NCBI RefSeq assembly: GCF_000009765.2
Contig: NC_003155.5
Span: 4,960,001-5,024,000 of the forward strand
Direction: 5' to 3'
DNA length: 64,000 nt
Origin: Streptomyces avermitilis MA-4680 = NBRC 14893
Lineage (GTDB): Bacteria > Actinomycetota > Actinomycetes > Streptomycetales > Streptomycetaceae
Under the pieces are notes generated by a model, which saw only the letters and a list, made by a program, of their open reading frames with translations, made no database searches and was not told the origin of the DNA. The position numbers and the translations under genes are program-made. Shown here one piece after another: positions 43,027 to 51,435 of this stretch (positions are counted from its first letter, which is position 1; the number at the start of each line of letters is the position of its first letter).

Positions 43027-44034
43027 TCAGACGGTGGTCGGCAATGCTTTCGCGCCATCTTCGGTGACCCGCGTCGCCCCGAAATAGTCGGGAGTGTCGA
43101 TGGGGTCGAAACGGATGACGGCACCCGTTCGCGGCGCATCGATCATGTATCCGCCACCCACATAAATCCCCACGTGTCGGATGGCCCGCGAATCGGTGAG
43201 GTCGTCCGAGAAGAAGACGAGGTCCCCCGGCAGCAGTTCATCCCGCTTGGGGTGCGGCCCGGCGTTGTACTGATCGTTGGCGACCCGCGGCAGCGTCACG
43301 CCCACGCTCTCGTACGCGGCCTTGGTGAGCCCCGAACAGTCGAACCGCCCACCCTGGTCAGCGGTCCCGTTCCCACCCCACAGATAGGGCGTGCCGAGCT
43401 TCTTCTGCGCGTAGTAGATGGCCGCGGCGGCTTGCTTGGAGGGGTCGACCCGGGTGACGGGAGCGGCGAAGCTCTTCTCGAGACTCGTGATGGTCTTCAC
43501 ATAGTTCTGGGTCTCCTTGTACGGCGGCACACCTCCGTACTTGACGACCGCGTAGGCCCCCGCGTTGTAGGCGGCGAGCATGTTCTCGGTCTGGTTCCCC
43601 GGCGCGTCCTTCACGTACGAGGCGAGCTTGCAGTCGTACGACGCGGCCGATGGAATCGCGTCATTCGGATCCCAGACGTCGCGGTCTCCGTCACCGTCCC
43701 CGTCGACGCCGTGCGTGGCCCAGGTTCCGGGGATGAACTGAGCTATCCCCTCGGCCTTCGCCGGGCTCTTCGCGTTCGGGTTGAACCCGCTCTCCTGATA
43801 AAGCTGAGCGGCGAGCAGCGCAGGATTGATGGCGCTGCACAGATTGCCCCACTTCTGAACGAGCGACTGGTACGCGGCCGGCACGGCACCCTTGGCGAGT
43901 CCGACGGACCCTTTGCCCACCCCGTTGGCGAGATTCCCCGCAACCACGTAGACGCCCACGACGAGCAGCATCACAAAGCTGAGCCCGGCCCCGACGGCAG
44001 CAAACGCCACGACCCACGCCTTACGCACCGTCAA
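43027..44034 (-). CDS. Cell-wall hydrolase: lytic transglycosylase plus NlpC/P60 peptidase
   Basis: 335 residues. One N-terminal TM anchor (about 7-31). The SLT domain (about 50-190) has ALLAAQLYQESGFNPNA with catalytic Glu, then GIAQFIPGTW and MLAAYNAG. The NlpC/P60 domain (about 205-325) has RFDCSGLTKAAY (Cys) and HVGIYVGGG (His). The calcium-like loop DGDGDGDRDVWDP lies inside the SLT domain. This two-domain build is that of peptidoglycan hydrolases in Gram-positive type IV secretion systems (VirB1-like), although general cell-wall remodelling is equally possible. A type-IV-like locus lies 12 kb away. Confidence 0.9.
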   Translation of the reverse strand: MTVRKAWVVAFAAVGAGLSFVMLLVVGVYVVAGNLANGVGKGSVGLAKGAVPAAYQSLVQKWGNLCSAINPALLAAQLYQESGFNPNAKSPAKAEGIAQFIPGTWATHGVDGDGDGDRDVWDPNDAIPSAASYDCKLASYVKDAPGNQTENMLAAYNAGAYAVVKYGGVPPYKETQNYVKTITSLEKSFAAPVTRVDPSKQAAAAIYYAQKKLGTPYLWGGNGTADQGGRFDCSGLTKAAYESVGVTLPRVANDQYNAGPHPKRDELLPGDLVFFSDDLTDSRAIRHVGIYVGGGYMIDAPRTGAVIRFDPIDTPDYFGATRVTEDGAKALPTTV

Positions 44035-44165
44035 CCGCCCCTCACCGCCCAGGAGTCCGCCCCGTCAGTGTAGGAGCTGTGCCCGCGCGCCACGACGCTC
44101 TCGCGCAGGTGACACTTCCCCGCTCGCTCACATCCCAGTCGCCGGTGCCGTACGCTTCACCGCCT

Positions 44166-45890
44166 TCATCCCTGTCCGCCACGGAATCCCGTGCAACCGA
44201 AGCTCTCGTAGTCCGTCGGACTTCCCTTGACGTGATAGAAGACAGCCGTCCAGTCGCCCGGGTCATGGGTGACAGGGATCGCGTCCAAGGTCTCGCCCTT
44301 CCAGTGCTGCTGGAAGTCGTCCGGATAGGTGAGCTCGATGGTCCCGCCGGATTTCCAGTGCTTGTAGATGTCCACCGGCTTGCTGCTGTAGCCGATGGTC
44401 TTGTTCGCCGCCATCACCTCGTACGGTTTGCCCGTCTCGGAGTCGATGTCATGGGGCGGCTTCACGCCGACGGAGACGTAGTACGGCTCGGGCTTCTTGT
44501 TCTTCAGCTCCGCGTACTTGAACCGGAAGGAGATCTTCGCCTTCTCCTTGACATACGCGAGCTGCGGATCGTCCGCGTCCCGCGCGCTGTACTGGAGCTC
44601 CTCGGGCGCACTGACCGCACCGATCTGTGCACACTTGCCGATGCCGTTGGCAGCGTCGTCCGGGTTGTCGGAGAGTGTCCAGTTGTCGCGGGAGATCCGG
44701 TCGTTCTCGATGTACGCCGGAACCTTCTGCGACGCGGCGCCGGCGCTGCTCGAGGACGACGGCGAGCCGGACGCGCCACCGCCTCCCTTCGCGGACCCGC
44801 GGTCGTCGGGCAGCACCTGCCAGGCGACGATCGAGGCTGCGGCCAACACCACCGCGCCCACGATCCCGGCTACCAGCGGCCTACGCCACCCACGCGCCGC
44901 CGCCGGAGGCGGGGTGACCGGGGCGAGTGTCGGCACATAACCCGGCCCGACCGTGGGCCGATGGGCGGGGGGTGTCGCCATGCCGTGTCCCACGGGGACC
45001 AGACCGGCGGCGACAGCCGCCGGCAGATCGGGCGGCGCGGTGTCGCCCGTACCCGCCAAGGGACGGTAGAAGGGGTCCTCGGTGAGCGCGGAAGTCACCG
45101 CACACCGCGCGATGACGGTCTCGAGCCCCGGCCGTTCCACCGGGTCCTTCGCGACGCAAGCCTGGATCAGCGCGGCCAGTTCCGGGTCGACCCCGTCCAC
45201 GTCGATGTCCTCGTGCACGGCCCGGTAGGAGACAGCATGTGCCGGGCCCGATCCGAAGGGGGGCCGTCCGGTCGCGGCGTTCGCGATCGTCGCGCCGAGC
45301 GCGAACACATCGGCTGCCGAGGTCACTTGGTTGTGCGTCAGCACCTCGGGCGCGGTGAAGCCCGGCGTGCCCGGGGCCAGACCGGTCTGGGTGAGCGCCG
45401 TGTCCGTCGTGTTCCGGGCGATACCGAAGTCGATCAGCAGGGGTCCCTGCCCCGAAAGGATCACGTTCTGCGGCTTCAGGTCCCGGTGTGTCACGCCGTA
45501 TCCGTGCACGCTCGCCAGCGCTTCGGCCAGGGCCGCGAACAGTCGCCGCGCGCTGTCCGGCGGAAATGGTCCCCGCTCAGTGACCGCCCCGCCGAGCGTC
45601 GGCCCCGACACATACTCCGTAGCCAGCCAGTAAGGAGCCGCGTCCAGCGAAGCGTCGATCAGGTTCGCCGTGTACGCGCTGCGTACCGCCCCCGCCGTCT
45701 CCACCTCGCGCCGGAACCGCGCCAGCGCCTCCGGATGGTCGGTGATCTCGTCCCGGATCACCTTGATCGCCACGAGCCGCCCACCGGGCGAACGCCCCAG
45801 GTAGACCTGCCCCATTCCCCCCGCCCCGAGCCGGGCGAGCAACGTGTACGCGCCTATCCGCGCGGGATCCCGATCTCTCAGTCCTTCCAC
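44166..45890 (-). CDS. Membrane Ser/Thr protein kinase (PknB-type)
   Basis: 574 residues from GTG 45890. The kinase domain (about 10-270) has the glycine loop LGAGGMGQVYLG, Lys in VAIKVI, the catalytic loop THRDLKPQNVIL, DFGIA and APE-type TAPEVL. A Pro-rich linker and one TM helix (about 355-377, PLVAGIVGAVVLAAASIVAW) follow. The extracytoplasmic domain of about 190 residues has no PASTA repeats and contains two Cys (GKCAQIGA and FGCTGF). It senses an unknown outer signal. The neighbouring secreted protease gene is 22 bp upstream of its start and probably co-transcribed. Confidence 0.92.
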   Translation of the reverse strand: MEGLRDRDPARIGAYTLLARLGAGGMGQVYLGRSPGGRLVAIKVIRDEITDHPEALARFRREVETAGAVRSAYTANLIDASLDAAPYWLATEYVSGPTLGGAVTERGPFPPDSARRLFAALAEALASVHGYGVTHRDLKPQNVILSGQGPLLIDFGIARNTTDTALTQTGLAPGTPGFTAPEVLTHNQVTSAADVFALGATIANAATGRPPFGSGPAHAVSYRAVHEDIDVDGVDPELAALIQACVAKDPVERPGLETVIARCAVTSALTEDPFYRPLAGTGDTAPPDLPAAVAAGLVPVGHGMATPPAHRPTVGPGYVPTLAPVTPPPAAARGWRRPLVAGIVGAVVLAAASIVAWQVLPDDRGSAKGGGGASGSPSSSSSAGAASQKVPAYIENDRISRDNWTLSDNPDDAANGIGKCAQIGAVSAPEELQYSARDADDPQLAYVKEKAKISFRFKYAELKNKKPEPYYVSVGVKPPHDIDSETGKPYEVMAANKTIGYSSKPVDIYKHWKSGGTIELTYPDDFQQHWKGETLDAIPVTHDPGDWTAVFYHVKGSPTDYESFGCTGFRGGQG

Positions 45891-45912
45891 CGAACCGACT
45901 TTGTCACACTGG

Positions 45913-46668
45913 TCAGTTAGCCGCCGCCCGGTACAACGCGGCGGCTTCGTCCCCCAGCACAACGCTGTAGGAGACGTCGTCGGTGGACCCACCCTCCTCG
46001 TACCCGCCGATGACTCCGACGACCGCACCGTCCCCGTTCACCCAGGGACTGCCACTCGTACCGCCGGGAAAGGCGGGACACTCGATCCGCTGCTGCGTAC
46101 GGCTGTGAACGGTCGGCTTGTTCGTACAGGTGATCGGCACGTCGAGGGACTTGGGATAGCCGGTGACGGTGACGGCGGTGGCCCCGGTGGCCTGCCCCGT
46201 GACGAACGCGTTCCCACCCACCAGATCCTCGACCTCCAGCCCACCGAGGTCCTCCACAACGGCGAAGGCGACATCGCTGTCCTCGTCCTGGCCCCCGCTC
46301 CAGGCGTCACCGACGTACGTCTTCGTGACCTGCCAGACCCCGTACGGCGCCTGCCCGTCCCGGTACCCGGGCACGAACCACGTCTTCCCGCCCCCGTCCA
46401 CACAGTGTGCGGCGGTGACGATCAGGTCATGCGCCGTGCTGCGCACCACGGAGGCCGTACAGAAGTGGTTGCCGAGGAGGTCGCCGTCCCCGCCGAAAAG
46501 CGCACCCACACGGACCATCTGCGGACTCGGCTCCGCCTGCACGGTCACCCCGAACGGCCCGGGCCCGCGGTCCGCGGCGGCCACGGAGGAGGTCGTGAGC
46601 GCCAACAGCACCACCGCGCCGAACAGCGCGAGCCGGCGGGCGCCAGGGGGGCGTGCGATGCGCTTCAT
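45913..46668 (-). CDS. Secreted trypsin-like (V8-like) serine peptidase
   Basis: 251 residues from ATG 46668. The signal peptide core is LALFGAVVLLALTTSSVAAA. Triad candidates: His in LIVTAAHCVD, Asp in DEDSDVAFAVV, Ser in FPGGTSGSPWV. The GTSGSP nucleophile motif marks the V8/glutamyl-endopeptidase-like branch rather than GDSGGP trypsins. It is upstream of the Ser/Thr kinase on the same strand. Its substrate is unknown. Confidence 0.9.
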   Translation of the reverse strand: MKRIARPPGARRLALFGAVVLLALTTSSVAAADRGPGPFGVTVQAEPSPQMVRVGALFGGDGDLLGNHFCTASVVRSTAHDLIVTAAHCVDGGGKTWFVPGYRDGQAPYGVWQVTKTYVGDAWSGGQDEDSDVAFAVVEDLGGLEVEDLVGGNAFVTGQATGATAVTVTGYPKSLDVPITCTNKPTVHSRTQQRIECPAFPGGTSGSPWVNGDGAVVGVIGGYEEGGSTDDVSYSVVLGDEAAALYRAAAN

Positions 46669-46749
46669 CACGCGCCACTGTGTCCCACCGAGGTGAGAAA
46701 GGCGTTGCGAGCGCCCGAAAACATCCCCACGAGCCACCCCTGCCGCGGC

Positions 46750-47181
46750 TCACCCCACACATTCGGCCCACAACAGCTTTCCGCCCTTCGAGACGCCCAG
46801 CTCCCGCAGCACGGACACGCCCCACGAATCCGCGCAGGCCCGCACGAGCTGAAGACCGCGCCCGTTTTCGGCTTCCTGATCGGGTACGACGACGGAGGCG
46901 CCCTCCTGCCCGAACCCGGGCGGAACTCTCGGATCGGTGTCCCACACGGCGACACGCAGCCGGTCCGGCTCGGTCGAACGAATCCGCAGGGCGTACGGCC
47001 CCTTGGTGTGCAGATGCGCGTTGGTGAGCAGCTCCGAAGCCAACAGCTCGGCGGTGGGCGTGAGTTCGGCGAGACCGTGCGCGGCGAGGACGGTACGGAG
47101 GGTGGCGCGGGCGATACCCGGTGCGCGTGGATCGTGCGGGAGTTGAAGGGTGTAGGCCCAGGACGGGGATACGGTTGCCAT
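46750..47181 (-). CDS. Anti-sigma-type ATP-binding protein (HATPase_c, RsbW-like)
   Basis: 143 residues from ATG 47181. The GHKL fold shows LPHDPRAPGIARATLRTVLA, the N-box AELLASELLTNAHLHTKGPY, VAVWDTDPRVP and the G2-type loop EAENGRGLQLVRACADSWGV. Such single-domain ATPases are abundant in Streptomyces and often accompany XRE/DUF397 regulators, as here, divergently across 212 bp. It may act as an anti-sigma or regulator kinase. The final C-terminal Cys (WAECVG) is unusual. Confidence 0.85.
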   Translation of the reverse strand: MATVSPSWAYTLQLPHDPRAPGIARATLRTVLAAHGLAELTPTAELLASELLTNAHLHTKGPYALRIRSTEPDRLRVAVWDTDPRVPPGFGQEGASVVVPDQEAENGRGLQLVRACADSWGVSVLRELGVSKGGKLLWAECVG

Positions 47182-47393
47182 CGGAAGTCTCCGATCACGG
47201 AGGGGAGTTGGACGGTGACGTTGTCGTGACGGTGCCCAGTGACCGCGGCCGCTCCGTCGAGCGGGGTACTTCTGGGCGGCGGCGCCGAGCACTAAGGTAG
47301 CGACGTCTGGTAAACACATTCACCAGTTCTCGGGAATCTCATTCACTTCCACCCATGTGGGTGACGATGCACGGCAGGGAGGCGGAAGACGGC

Positions 47394-48239
47394 GTGAGGA
47401 GCAACCCGACAGGACGCCAACTCCGCTTCGGCGCGGAGCTGCGCAAACTCCGCGAGCAGGCGGGCCTGAGCGCCACCGACGCCGGTCAACTCCTGGGCAT
47501 CAAGCAGACGCAGGTCAGCAACATGGAGGCCGGACGCGTAGGCGTGAGCGCCGATCGGGTACGCACGCTGGCCTGCCACTACGAGTGCTCGGACAAGGCC
47601 CTGGTCGAGGCGATCGCGGCGATGACCGGCGACCGCACACGCGGCTGGTGGGAGGAGTACCGCGAAATCCTGCCCGTCGGCCTCCTCGACCTCGCGGAAC
47701 TCGAACACCACGCCACGCGACTGCGCACCGCGGTGACCGTGCACATCCCGGGTCTGTTCCAGACCACGGAGTACGCCCGCGAGATCTTCCGCCAGGCCGT
47801 GCCGGAGCTGCCGCAGCCGGACGTCGAGCACCGGGTCTCGTTCAGGATCAAGCGGCAGGCGATCCTCTTCCGTGATCCCCCGACACCGCACCAGATCATC
47901 GTCCACGAGGCCGCCCTGCGCATGAGGTTCGGTGGCTCGGACGTCACTCGCGATCAGCTGAAGTACCTGACAGCCATGAACGAGCGGGAGCACATCTCGG
48001 TCCAGGTCATCCCGTTCGACACCGGCGTCCTCCCCGGCTCCGGCCAGTCGATCTACTACGCCGAGGGACCCGTGCCGCAGCTCGACACCGTGAACCTCGA
48101 CCAGTCGCACGGCCCGGTGTTCCTCGACGCGGGGGCCCAGCTGCGCAAGTACCGAGGGCTGCTCGACCGCATGGAATCCGCGGCCCTCTCCCCCGAGGAC
48201 TCGCAGAAGTTCATCCACACCATCCTCAAGGCCCTGTGA
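47394..48239 (+). CDS. XRE-family regulator with DUF5753 domain
   Basis: 281 residues from GTG 47394 (GGGAGGCGGAAGA upstream); an ATG at 47367 is possible but has a poor ribosome site. The HTH lies at about 10-65: FGAELRKLREQAGLSATDAG, then IKQTQVSNMEAGRVGV. The DUF5753 part has IPGLFQTTEYAREIFRQ, IVHEAALRMRFGG, VQVIPFDTGVLPGSGQS and DSQKFIHTILKAL. It forms, with the divergent ATPase and the two DUF397 genes below, a WhiJ-type module. Confidence 0.9.
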   Translation: MRSNPTGRQLRFGAELRKLREQAGLSATDAGQLLGIKQTQVSNMEAGRVGVSADRVRTLACHYECSDKALVEAIAAMTGDRTRGWWEEYREILPVGLLDLAELEHHATRLRTAVTVHIPGLFQTTEYAREIFRQAVPELPQPDVEHRVSFRIKRQAILFRDPPTPHQIIVHEAALRMRFGGSDVTRDQLKYLTAMNEREHISVQVIPFDTGVLPGSGQSIYYAEGPVPQLDTVNLDQSHGPVFLDAGAQLRKYRGLLDRMESAALSPEDSQKFIHTILKAL

Positions 48240-48250
48240 GGGAACCTACG

Positions 48251-48451
48251 ATGCCCACCACCAAGCTGACCTGGCAGAAGTCGTCGTACTGCCCCGAAGG
48301 CAACTCCTGCGTCCACATAGCCGCCGACCCGTCCACCGAAACCCTCCACCTCACGGAAACCGGCGACTCCACCGGAGCGATCCTCACCACCACCCCCACC
48401 GCATTCCGCACCCTCCTCCACACCCTCAAGAAGGAAACGCACCGTGGCTGA
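48251..48451 (+). CDS. DUF397-domain small protein
   Basis: 66 residues from ATG 48251, 11 bp after the XRE gene. The signature LTWQKSSYCPEGNSCVHIAA is followed by an atypical second half (TLHLTETGDSTGAILTTTPT, AFRTLLHTLKKE). It is the expected partner of the XRE-DUF5753 protein. It overlaps the next gene by 8 nt. Confidence 0.85.
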   Translation: MPTTKLTWQKSSYCPEGNSCVHIAADPSTETLHLTETGDSTGAILTTTPTAFRTLLHTLKKETHRG

Positions 48452-48689
48452 AGTGCCCTCGAACCTCACCTGGGTCCGCGCCGCCCCGGACGACGCGACG
48501 GGCCCGGGCCCCTGGATCGAACTCGCCTTCGGCGACAACGACCTGGTCTACATCCGCGAGACAAGCGACCCGGAAAACGTGGTCACCACGACCCAGCGCA
48601 AGTGGGACGCGTTCGTACTGGGCGTACAGGCAGGCGAGTTCGACCACTTCGTGGAGGGCGTGGAGAGCGCGGCGGCGGACGAGAGCTGA
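48444..48689 (+). CDS. Second DUF397-like small protein
   Basis: 81 residues from GTG 48444. Diverged DUF397 features: LTWVRAAPDDATGPGPWIEL, VYIRETSDPENVV, then KWDAFVLGVQAGEFDHFVEG. It lacks the canonical KSSYS core, so the assignment is by layout (WIELA-x-GD, YIRET, KWDAFVxG). It overlaps the previous gene, giving the order XRE / DUF397 / DUF397-like. Confidence 0.75.
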   Translation: MAEVPSNLTWVRAAPDDATGPGPWIELAFGDNDLVYIRETSDPENVVTTTQRKWDAFVLGVQAGEFDHFVEGVESAAADES

Positions 48690-48710
48690 CGTCCGCCGAC
48701 GAAAGCACGG

Positions 48711-49085
48711 TCACCCCCCGTCGGCGTGCCCGTCGGCATGCCACTCTTTCGTCAGCTTTCCGTCCTCGTCCCACTCGCACCGTGCCAGCTGACGCGCCCC
48801 GTCGTCACTCATGACCATCCGCACCGCGAGTGTCCCGTTGGCGTGCCACGTCCTCCACACTCCGGCAGGGCTTCCCGTGCGGAGTGTTCCCTCGGACTGC
48901 CGCGTGCCGTTCTTGTGCCAGGAGCGGCTGGGCCCGTGCGGAAACCCGTCCGCGTAGGAAGCCAGACTGACGCGAACGCCTCCCAGGTATTCCTCGACCT
49001 CGCCGGTGAACAGCTCACCTCGGTACAGCAGCCGCAGGCTCAGATCCATGTCGACCTCAGGGTCGTCGATGTCGATCCGCTTCAT
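48711..49085 (-). CDS. YwqK-like (MORN-type) protein, candidate immunity/antitoxin
   Basis: 124 residues. It contains YwqK/MORN-like turns: DGFPHGPSRSWHKNGTRQSE, GVWRTWHANGTLAV and WDEDGKLTKEWHADG. YwqK-family proteins are annotated as antitoxins/immunity factors beside polymorphic toxins. It is the last gene of the minus-strand series downstream of the large toxin-like gene. Confidence 0.75.
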   Translation of the reverse strand: MKRIDIDDPEVDMDLSLRLLYRGELFTGEVEEYLGGVRVSLASYADGFPHGPSRSWHKNGTRQSEGTLRTGSPAGVWRTWHANGTLAVRMVMSDDGARQLARCEWDEDGKLTKEWHADGHADGG

Positions 49086-49111
49086 CTCGTCAAGCTACCG
49101 GCCGCCACCGC

Positions 49112-49387
49112 TCATTCAAGGGCCAGATACTCGGCTGACGGCTCAACCAGCTCGGGTCGCTCCACCGGGTACCGATACCCGTGAATGGCCAACATCGCCC
49201 AGTGCCACGCCTCGTCGTGGAAGACGAGCCCCCGGTACGGCGCATCACCTGGCTCGTACGGGTAGTGCGCCACGGCCGCCTCCCAAGCCTCCGTCACCGT
49301 CAGCTGCCCGTACCACCGCATCACCCACGCGTAGCCGCGCCGCTCCCCCTCCAGACACTGGAGGTACTCGGCTTCACTCCACGTCAC
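49112..49387 (-). CDS. Hypothetical protein, 91 aa, Trp/Tyr-rich
   Basis: The product is aromatic-rich: YLQCLEGERRGYAWVMRWYG, then WEAAVAHYPYEPGD, FHDEAWHWAMLAIHG and YRYPVERPELVEP. It has no signal or TM. It lies 6 bp downstream of the SUKH-3 gene within the putative immunity stack. No family recognised; a small immunity protein is a reasonable guess. Confidence 0.65.
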   Translation of the reverse strand: MTWSEAEYLQCLEGERRGYAWVMRWYGQLTVTEAWEAAVAHYPYEPGDAPYRGLVFHDEAWHWAMLAIHGYRYPVERPELVEPSAEYLALE

Positions 49388-49393
49388 GAGAAT

Positions 49394-49873
49394 TCACTGG
49401 ACATAGAAATCCTCCGCGTCGAGATCCGGAAGCCCTTCGACGAACCGAGAAAACGCATCAAATGCGTCGGCTCCCAAGTAGTAGCCCCCCGTGTGGTGCA
49501 GATGGAACAAGCGCCCTCTTCCATCCACCAAGAGGATCCCAAACTCCGAAGCTTCGTATCCCACAGGAAACAGCTCCACCCCAAGGCCGGCGCCAAGCTC
49601 CTTGATATTCCCTGCGTCTCCGTCATAGCCGATGGTCGGCTTCATGACCCACGCACATCCTGAGGCCTTCGGATGATCCAAACGAAGCATTCCGTAGGTG
49701 TGGATGAAACGGACTGCAGCCGAAACCGGCGTGAGAGGCACACCTTGGCGCTCCGAGTCCTGTAGACGCACCCTGACCAGCTCTTCAGCCTGCTCACCGA
49801 TGTCACGCCCAGGAAACCAACCACGCTCAGTGAGCCAGCCAAGCACTTCCTGTGTCGGCTGCCCCGAAGCCAT
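49394..49873 (-). CDS. SUKH-3-family immunity protein
   Basis: 159 residues from ATG 49873; an upstream start at 49906 would add 11 residues. Characteristic SUKH-3 pattern: LGWLTERGWFPGRDIGEQAE at the start, FIHTYGMLRLDHP, then LFPVGYEASEFGILLVDGRG, LFHLHHTGGYYLGADAFDAF and a DAEDFYVQ end. SUKH proteins neutralise diverse polymorphic toxins by direct binding. It lies in the gene stack downstream of the 774-aa toxin-like protein. Confidence 0.85.
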   Translation of the reverse strand: MASGQPTQEVLGWLTERGWFPGRDIGEQAEELVRVRLQDSERQGVPLTPVSAAVRFIHTYGMLRLDHPKASGCAWVMKPTIGYDGDAGNIKELGAGLGVELFPVGYEASEFGILLVDGRGRLFHLHHTGGYYLGADAFDAFSRFVEGLPDLDAEDFYVQ

Positions 49874-49902
49874 ACCTGTTCCGTTCTCCACTCTTGCCTG
49901 CA

Positions 49903-50520
49903 TCAAGAAAGTACGCGAATGTCTCCACCCTTGGCTTTGATCCAGCCTCCAAGTGCGGCACCGGACAGCTCTCGGGAGACGTCCCCCTCAACAATCGCCG
50001 CCGGTCCGAAGACCGATCCGGACGCGCCGTCGATCTTGGTGTTCTGATCCAGCGTCACCTGAAACGAATTCTCCTGGAACATGGCATTACTGAGATCCGC
50101 GGAACGGAGATTCACGCCCAACAGTGACGCGCCCCTGAATTGTGTTCCGCGGCAGCTTGCGCCCGACGCGTCGACATCGCAGAGGGAAGCCTTCACAAGG
50201 TTGGCCAGGTCAAGCGTGGCATCCCGCAAGACCGCGTCGTCGAGGTTCACCCGAACCAACGAGCACCCCGTCAGATCAGCTCCACTGAAGTCGGCGCCCT
50301 GCGCATCCGAGCGGTACAACTCCGCCTCCACAAGTCTCGCGTTCACCAACTTCGCGTCGGTGAACCACGATTCGGAGAAGTCACCATAGGAAAGATCCGC
50401 GCCGGTGAGGTCGAGACCTACAGCATCGAGACCGCCCGCACCGGCGTCGATCCACTCGCGCAGACGCTGGGACGCGGTCCTGCCCTCCGGGAACTTGCCC
50501 GGAGTCCAGTCTTTACACAA
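49903..50520 (-). CDS. Pentapeptide-repeat protein with duplicated N-terminal cassette
   Basis: 205 residues from TTG 50520, directly abutting the stop of the upstream gene with no independent ribosome site. Residues 1-35 (WTPGKFPEGRTASQRLREWI) nearly repeat the start of the upstream 303-aa protein. Residues about 36-160 are pentapeptide repeats (LTGADLSYGDFSES, ADFSGADLTGCSLV, ANLVKASLCDVDAS, ASLLGVNLRSADLS). Pentapeptide folds form right-handed beta-helices, here perhaps an immunity or scaffold protein. The odd start suggests coupled translation or read-through. Confidence 0.75.
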   Translation of the reverse strand: MCKDWTPGKFPEGRTASQRLREWIDAGAGGLDAVGLDLTGADLSYGDFSESWFTDAKLVNARLVEAELYRSDAQGADFSGADLTGCSLVRVNLDDAVLRDATLDLANLVKASLCDVDASGASCRGTQFRGASLLGVNLRSADLSNAMFQENSFQVTLDQNTKIDGASGSVFGPAAIVEGDVSRELSGAALGGWIKAKGGDIRVLS

Positions 50521-50524
50521 CTAA
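50418..50524. repeat. 107-bp direct repeat, copy A
   Basis: Near-identical to copy B at 51321-51427 (offset 903 bp), differing at roughly eight positions, mainly near the two ends. It encodes the shared N-terminus of the pentapeptide protein and the 303-aa protein. Confidence 0.9.
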
Positions 50525-51432
50525 CGCACACCCGTCAGTTTCTTGGTCACCGCCTCGATGAACGCGGCCGCCTCCCGTTCGGAGATCTGCACGTGATCGA
50601 CGTCGTTGTGACCCAACTCGTAAAGACGCAGGTACTCCGTCGGCTCCCAGCGAAGATTGCGGGTGAACGCCTCGTCGTGTGTCTCGGCCTCCCTGCCGAC
50701 CAGGCGCCGGCGCAGAATGCCGCGCGGGCTGCTACGGGGATAGCCCTCACTGATCTTCGCGTAGTACGTGATGCGTCCCTCTGCCCAGGCGTCGAGGGCG
50801 TCGAGTGTGCTCGGGGCCAGCGAGAGGAACGGCTCGGCGTTGAGGCTGGAATCGAAATTCCCGTACGGGATCATCACCCCGTACAAGTCGATGAACTCCT
50901 CGATCGAGTAACCACCACCTCGCCCGTACATAAGGAGCAAAGGCTCGTACGGATCCGGAAGTGCAGGAAAATCATCCCCTCGCACGGCTCGCAGCGCCGC
51001 CCAGCGCACGGCGCCTCGGCACGTCCTTGCCGTCGACGGGGTGCCGACGTTGTGCGCGAGATACTCCTCCAGCTCGGACGCGACTTCCGGGTCCAGCTGG
51101 AACGTGGGATCGAGGAACTCCGTGACGTCGAAGAAAGGCCACTCGGCCTCGGCCCCGTACGCCCGTGCCCACAGCGCCGCCCGACGCATGTACTCCCGCA
51201 TCAGCAGAGCACGAGAACGGGTGTGGCTGTTGGCCACGTCCCAGTCGCCGTGCCAGTCGACCGCGCGCAGGCGCTCCAGGACCGCACGTGACAGCTCGGC
51301 ACTCACTTCAGTGAGCAGGTCTACAGCATCCAGACCGCCCTCACCGGCGTCGATCCACTCGCGCAGACGCTGGGACGCGGTCCTGCCCTCCGGGAACTTG
51401 CCCGGAGTCCAGCCTTCGCACAAGTAACTCAC
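50521..51432 (-). CDS. Hypothetical protein, 303 aa, in toxin-immunity stack
   Basis: Start GTG 51432, 3 bp after the upstream stop. Residues 3-38 are the duplicated cassette (WTPGKFPEGRTASQRLREWI, DAGEGGLDAVD). The rest is acidic and aromatic (YGAEAEWPFFDVTEFLDPTF, DPYEPLLLMYGRGGGYSIEE, then FIDLYGVMIPYGNFD, TYYAKISEGYPRSSP). The end LRLYELGHNDVDHVQISERE resembles other short actinobacterial proteins of immunity loci. No membrane segment. Function not recognised. Confidence 0.72.
   Translation of the reverse strand: MSYLCEGWTPGKFPEGRTASQRLREWIDAGEGGLDAVDLLTEVSAELSRAVLERLRAVDWHGDWDVANSHTRSRALLMREYMRRAALWARAYGAEAEWPFFDVTEFLDPTFQLDPEVASELEEYLAHNVGTPSTARTCRGAVRWAALRAVRGDDFPALPDPYEPLLLMYGRGGGYSIEEFIDLYGVMIPYGNFDSSLNAEPFLSLAPSTLDALDAWAEGRITYYAKISEGYPRSSPRGILRRRLVGREAETHDEAFTRNLRWEPTEYLRLYELGHNDVDHVQISEREAAAFIEAVTKKLTGVR
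51321..51427. repeat. 107-bp direct repeat, copy B
   Basis: The copy that starts the 303-aa gene. Inside copy A the position equivalent to its start region has become the stop of that gene plus the TTG start of the next, so the repeat boundary matches the gene boundary. Confidence 0.9.
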
Positions 51433-51435
51433 CTG

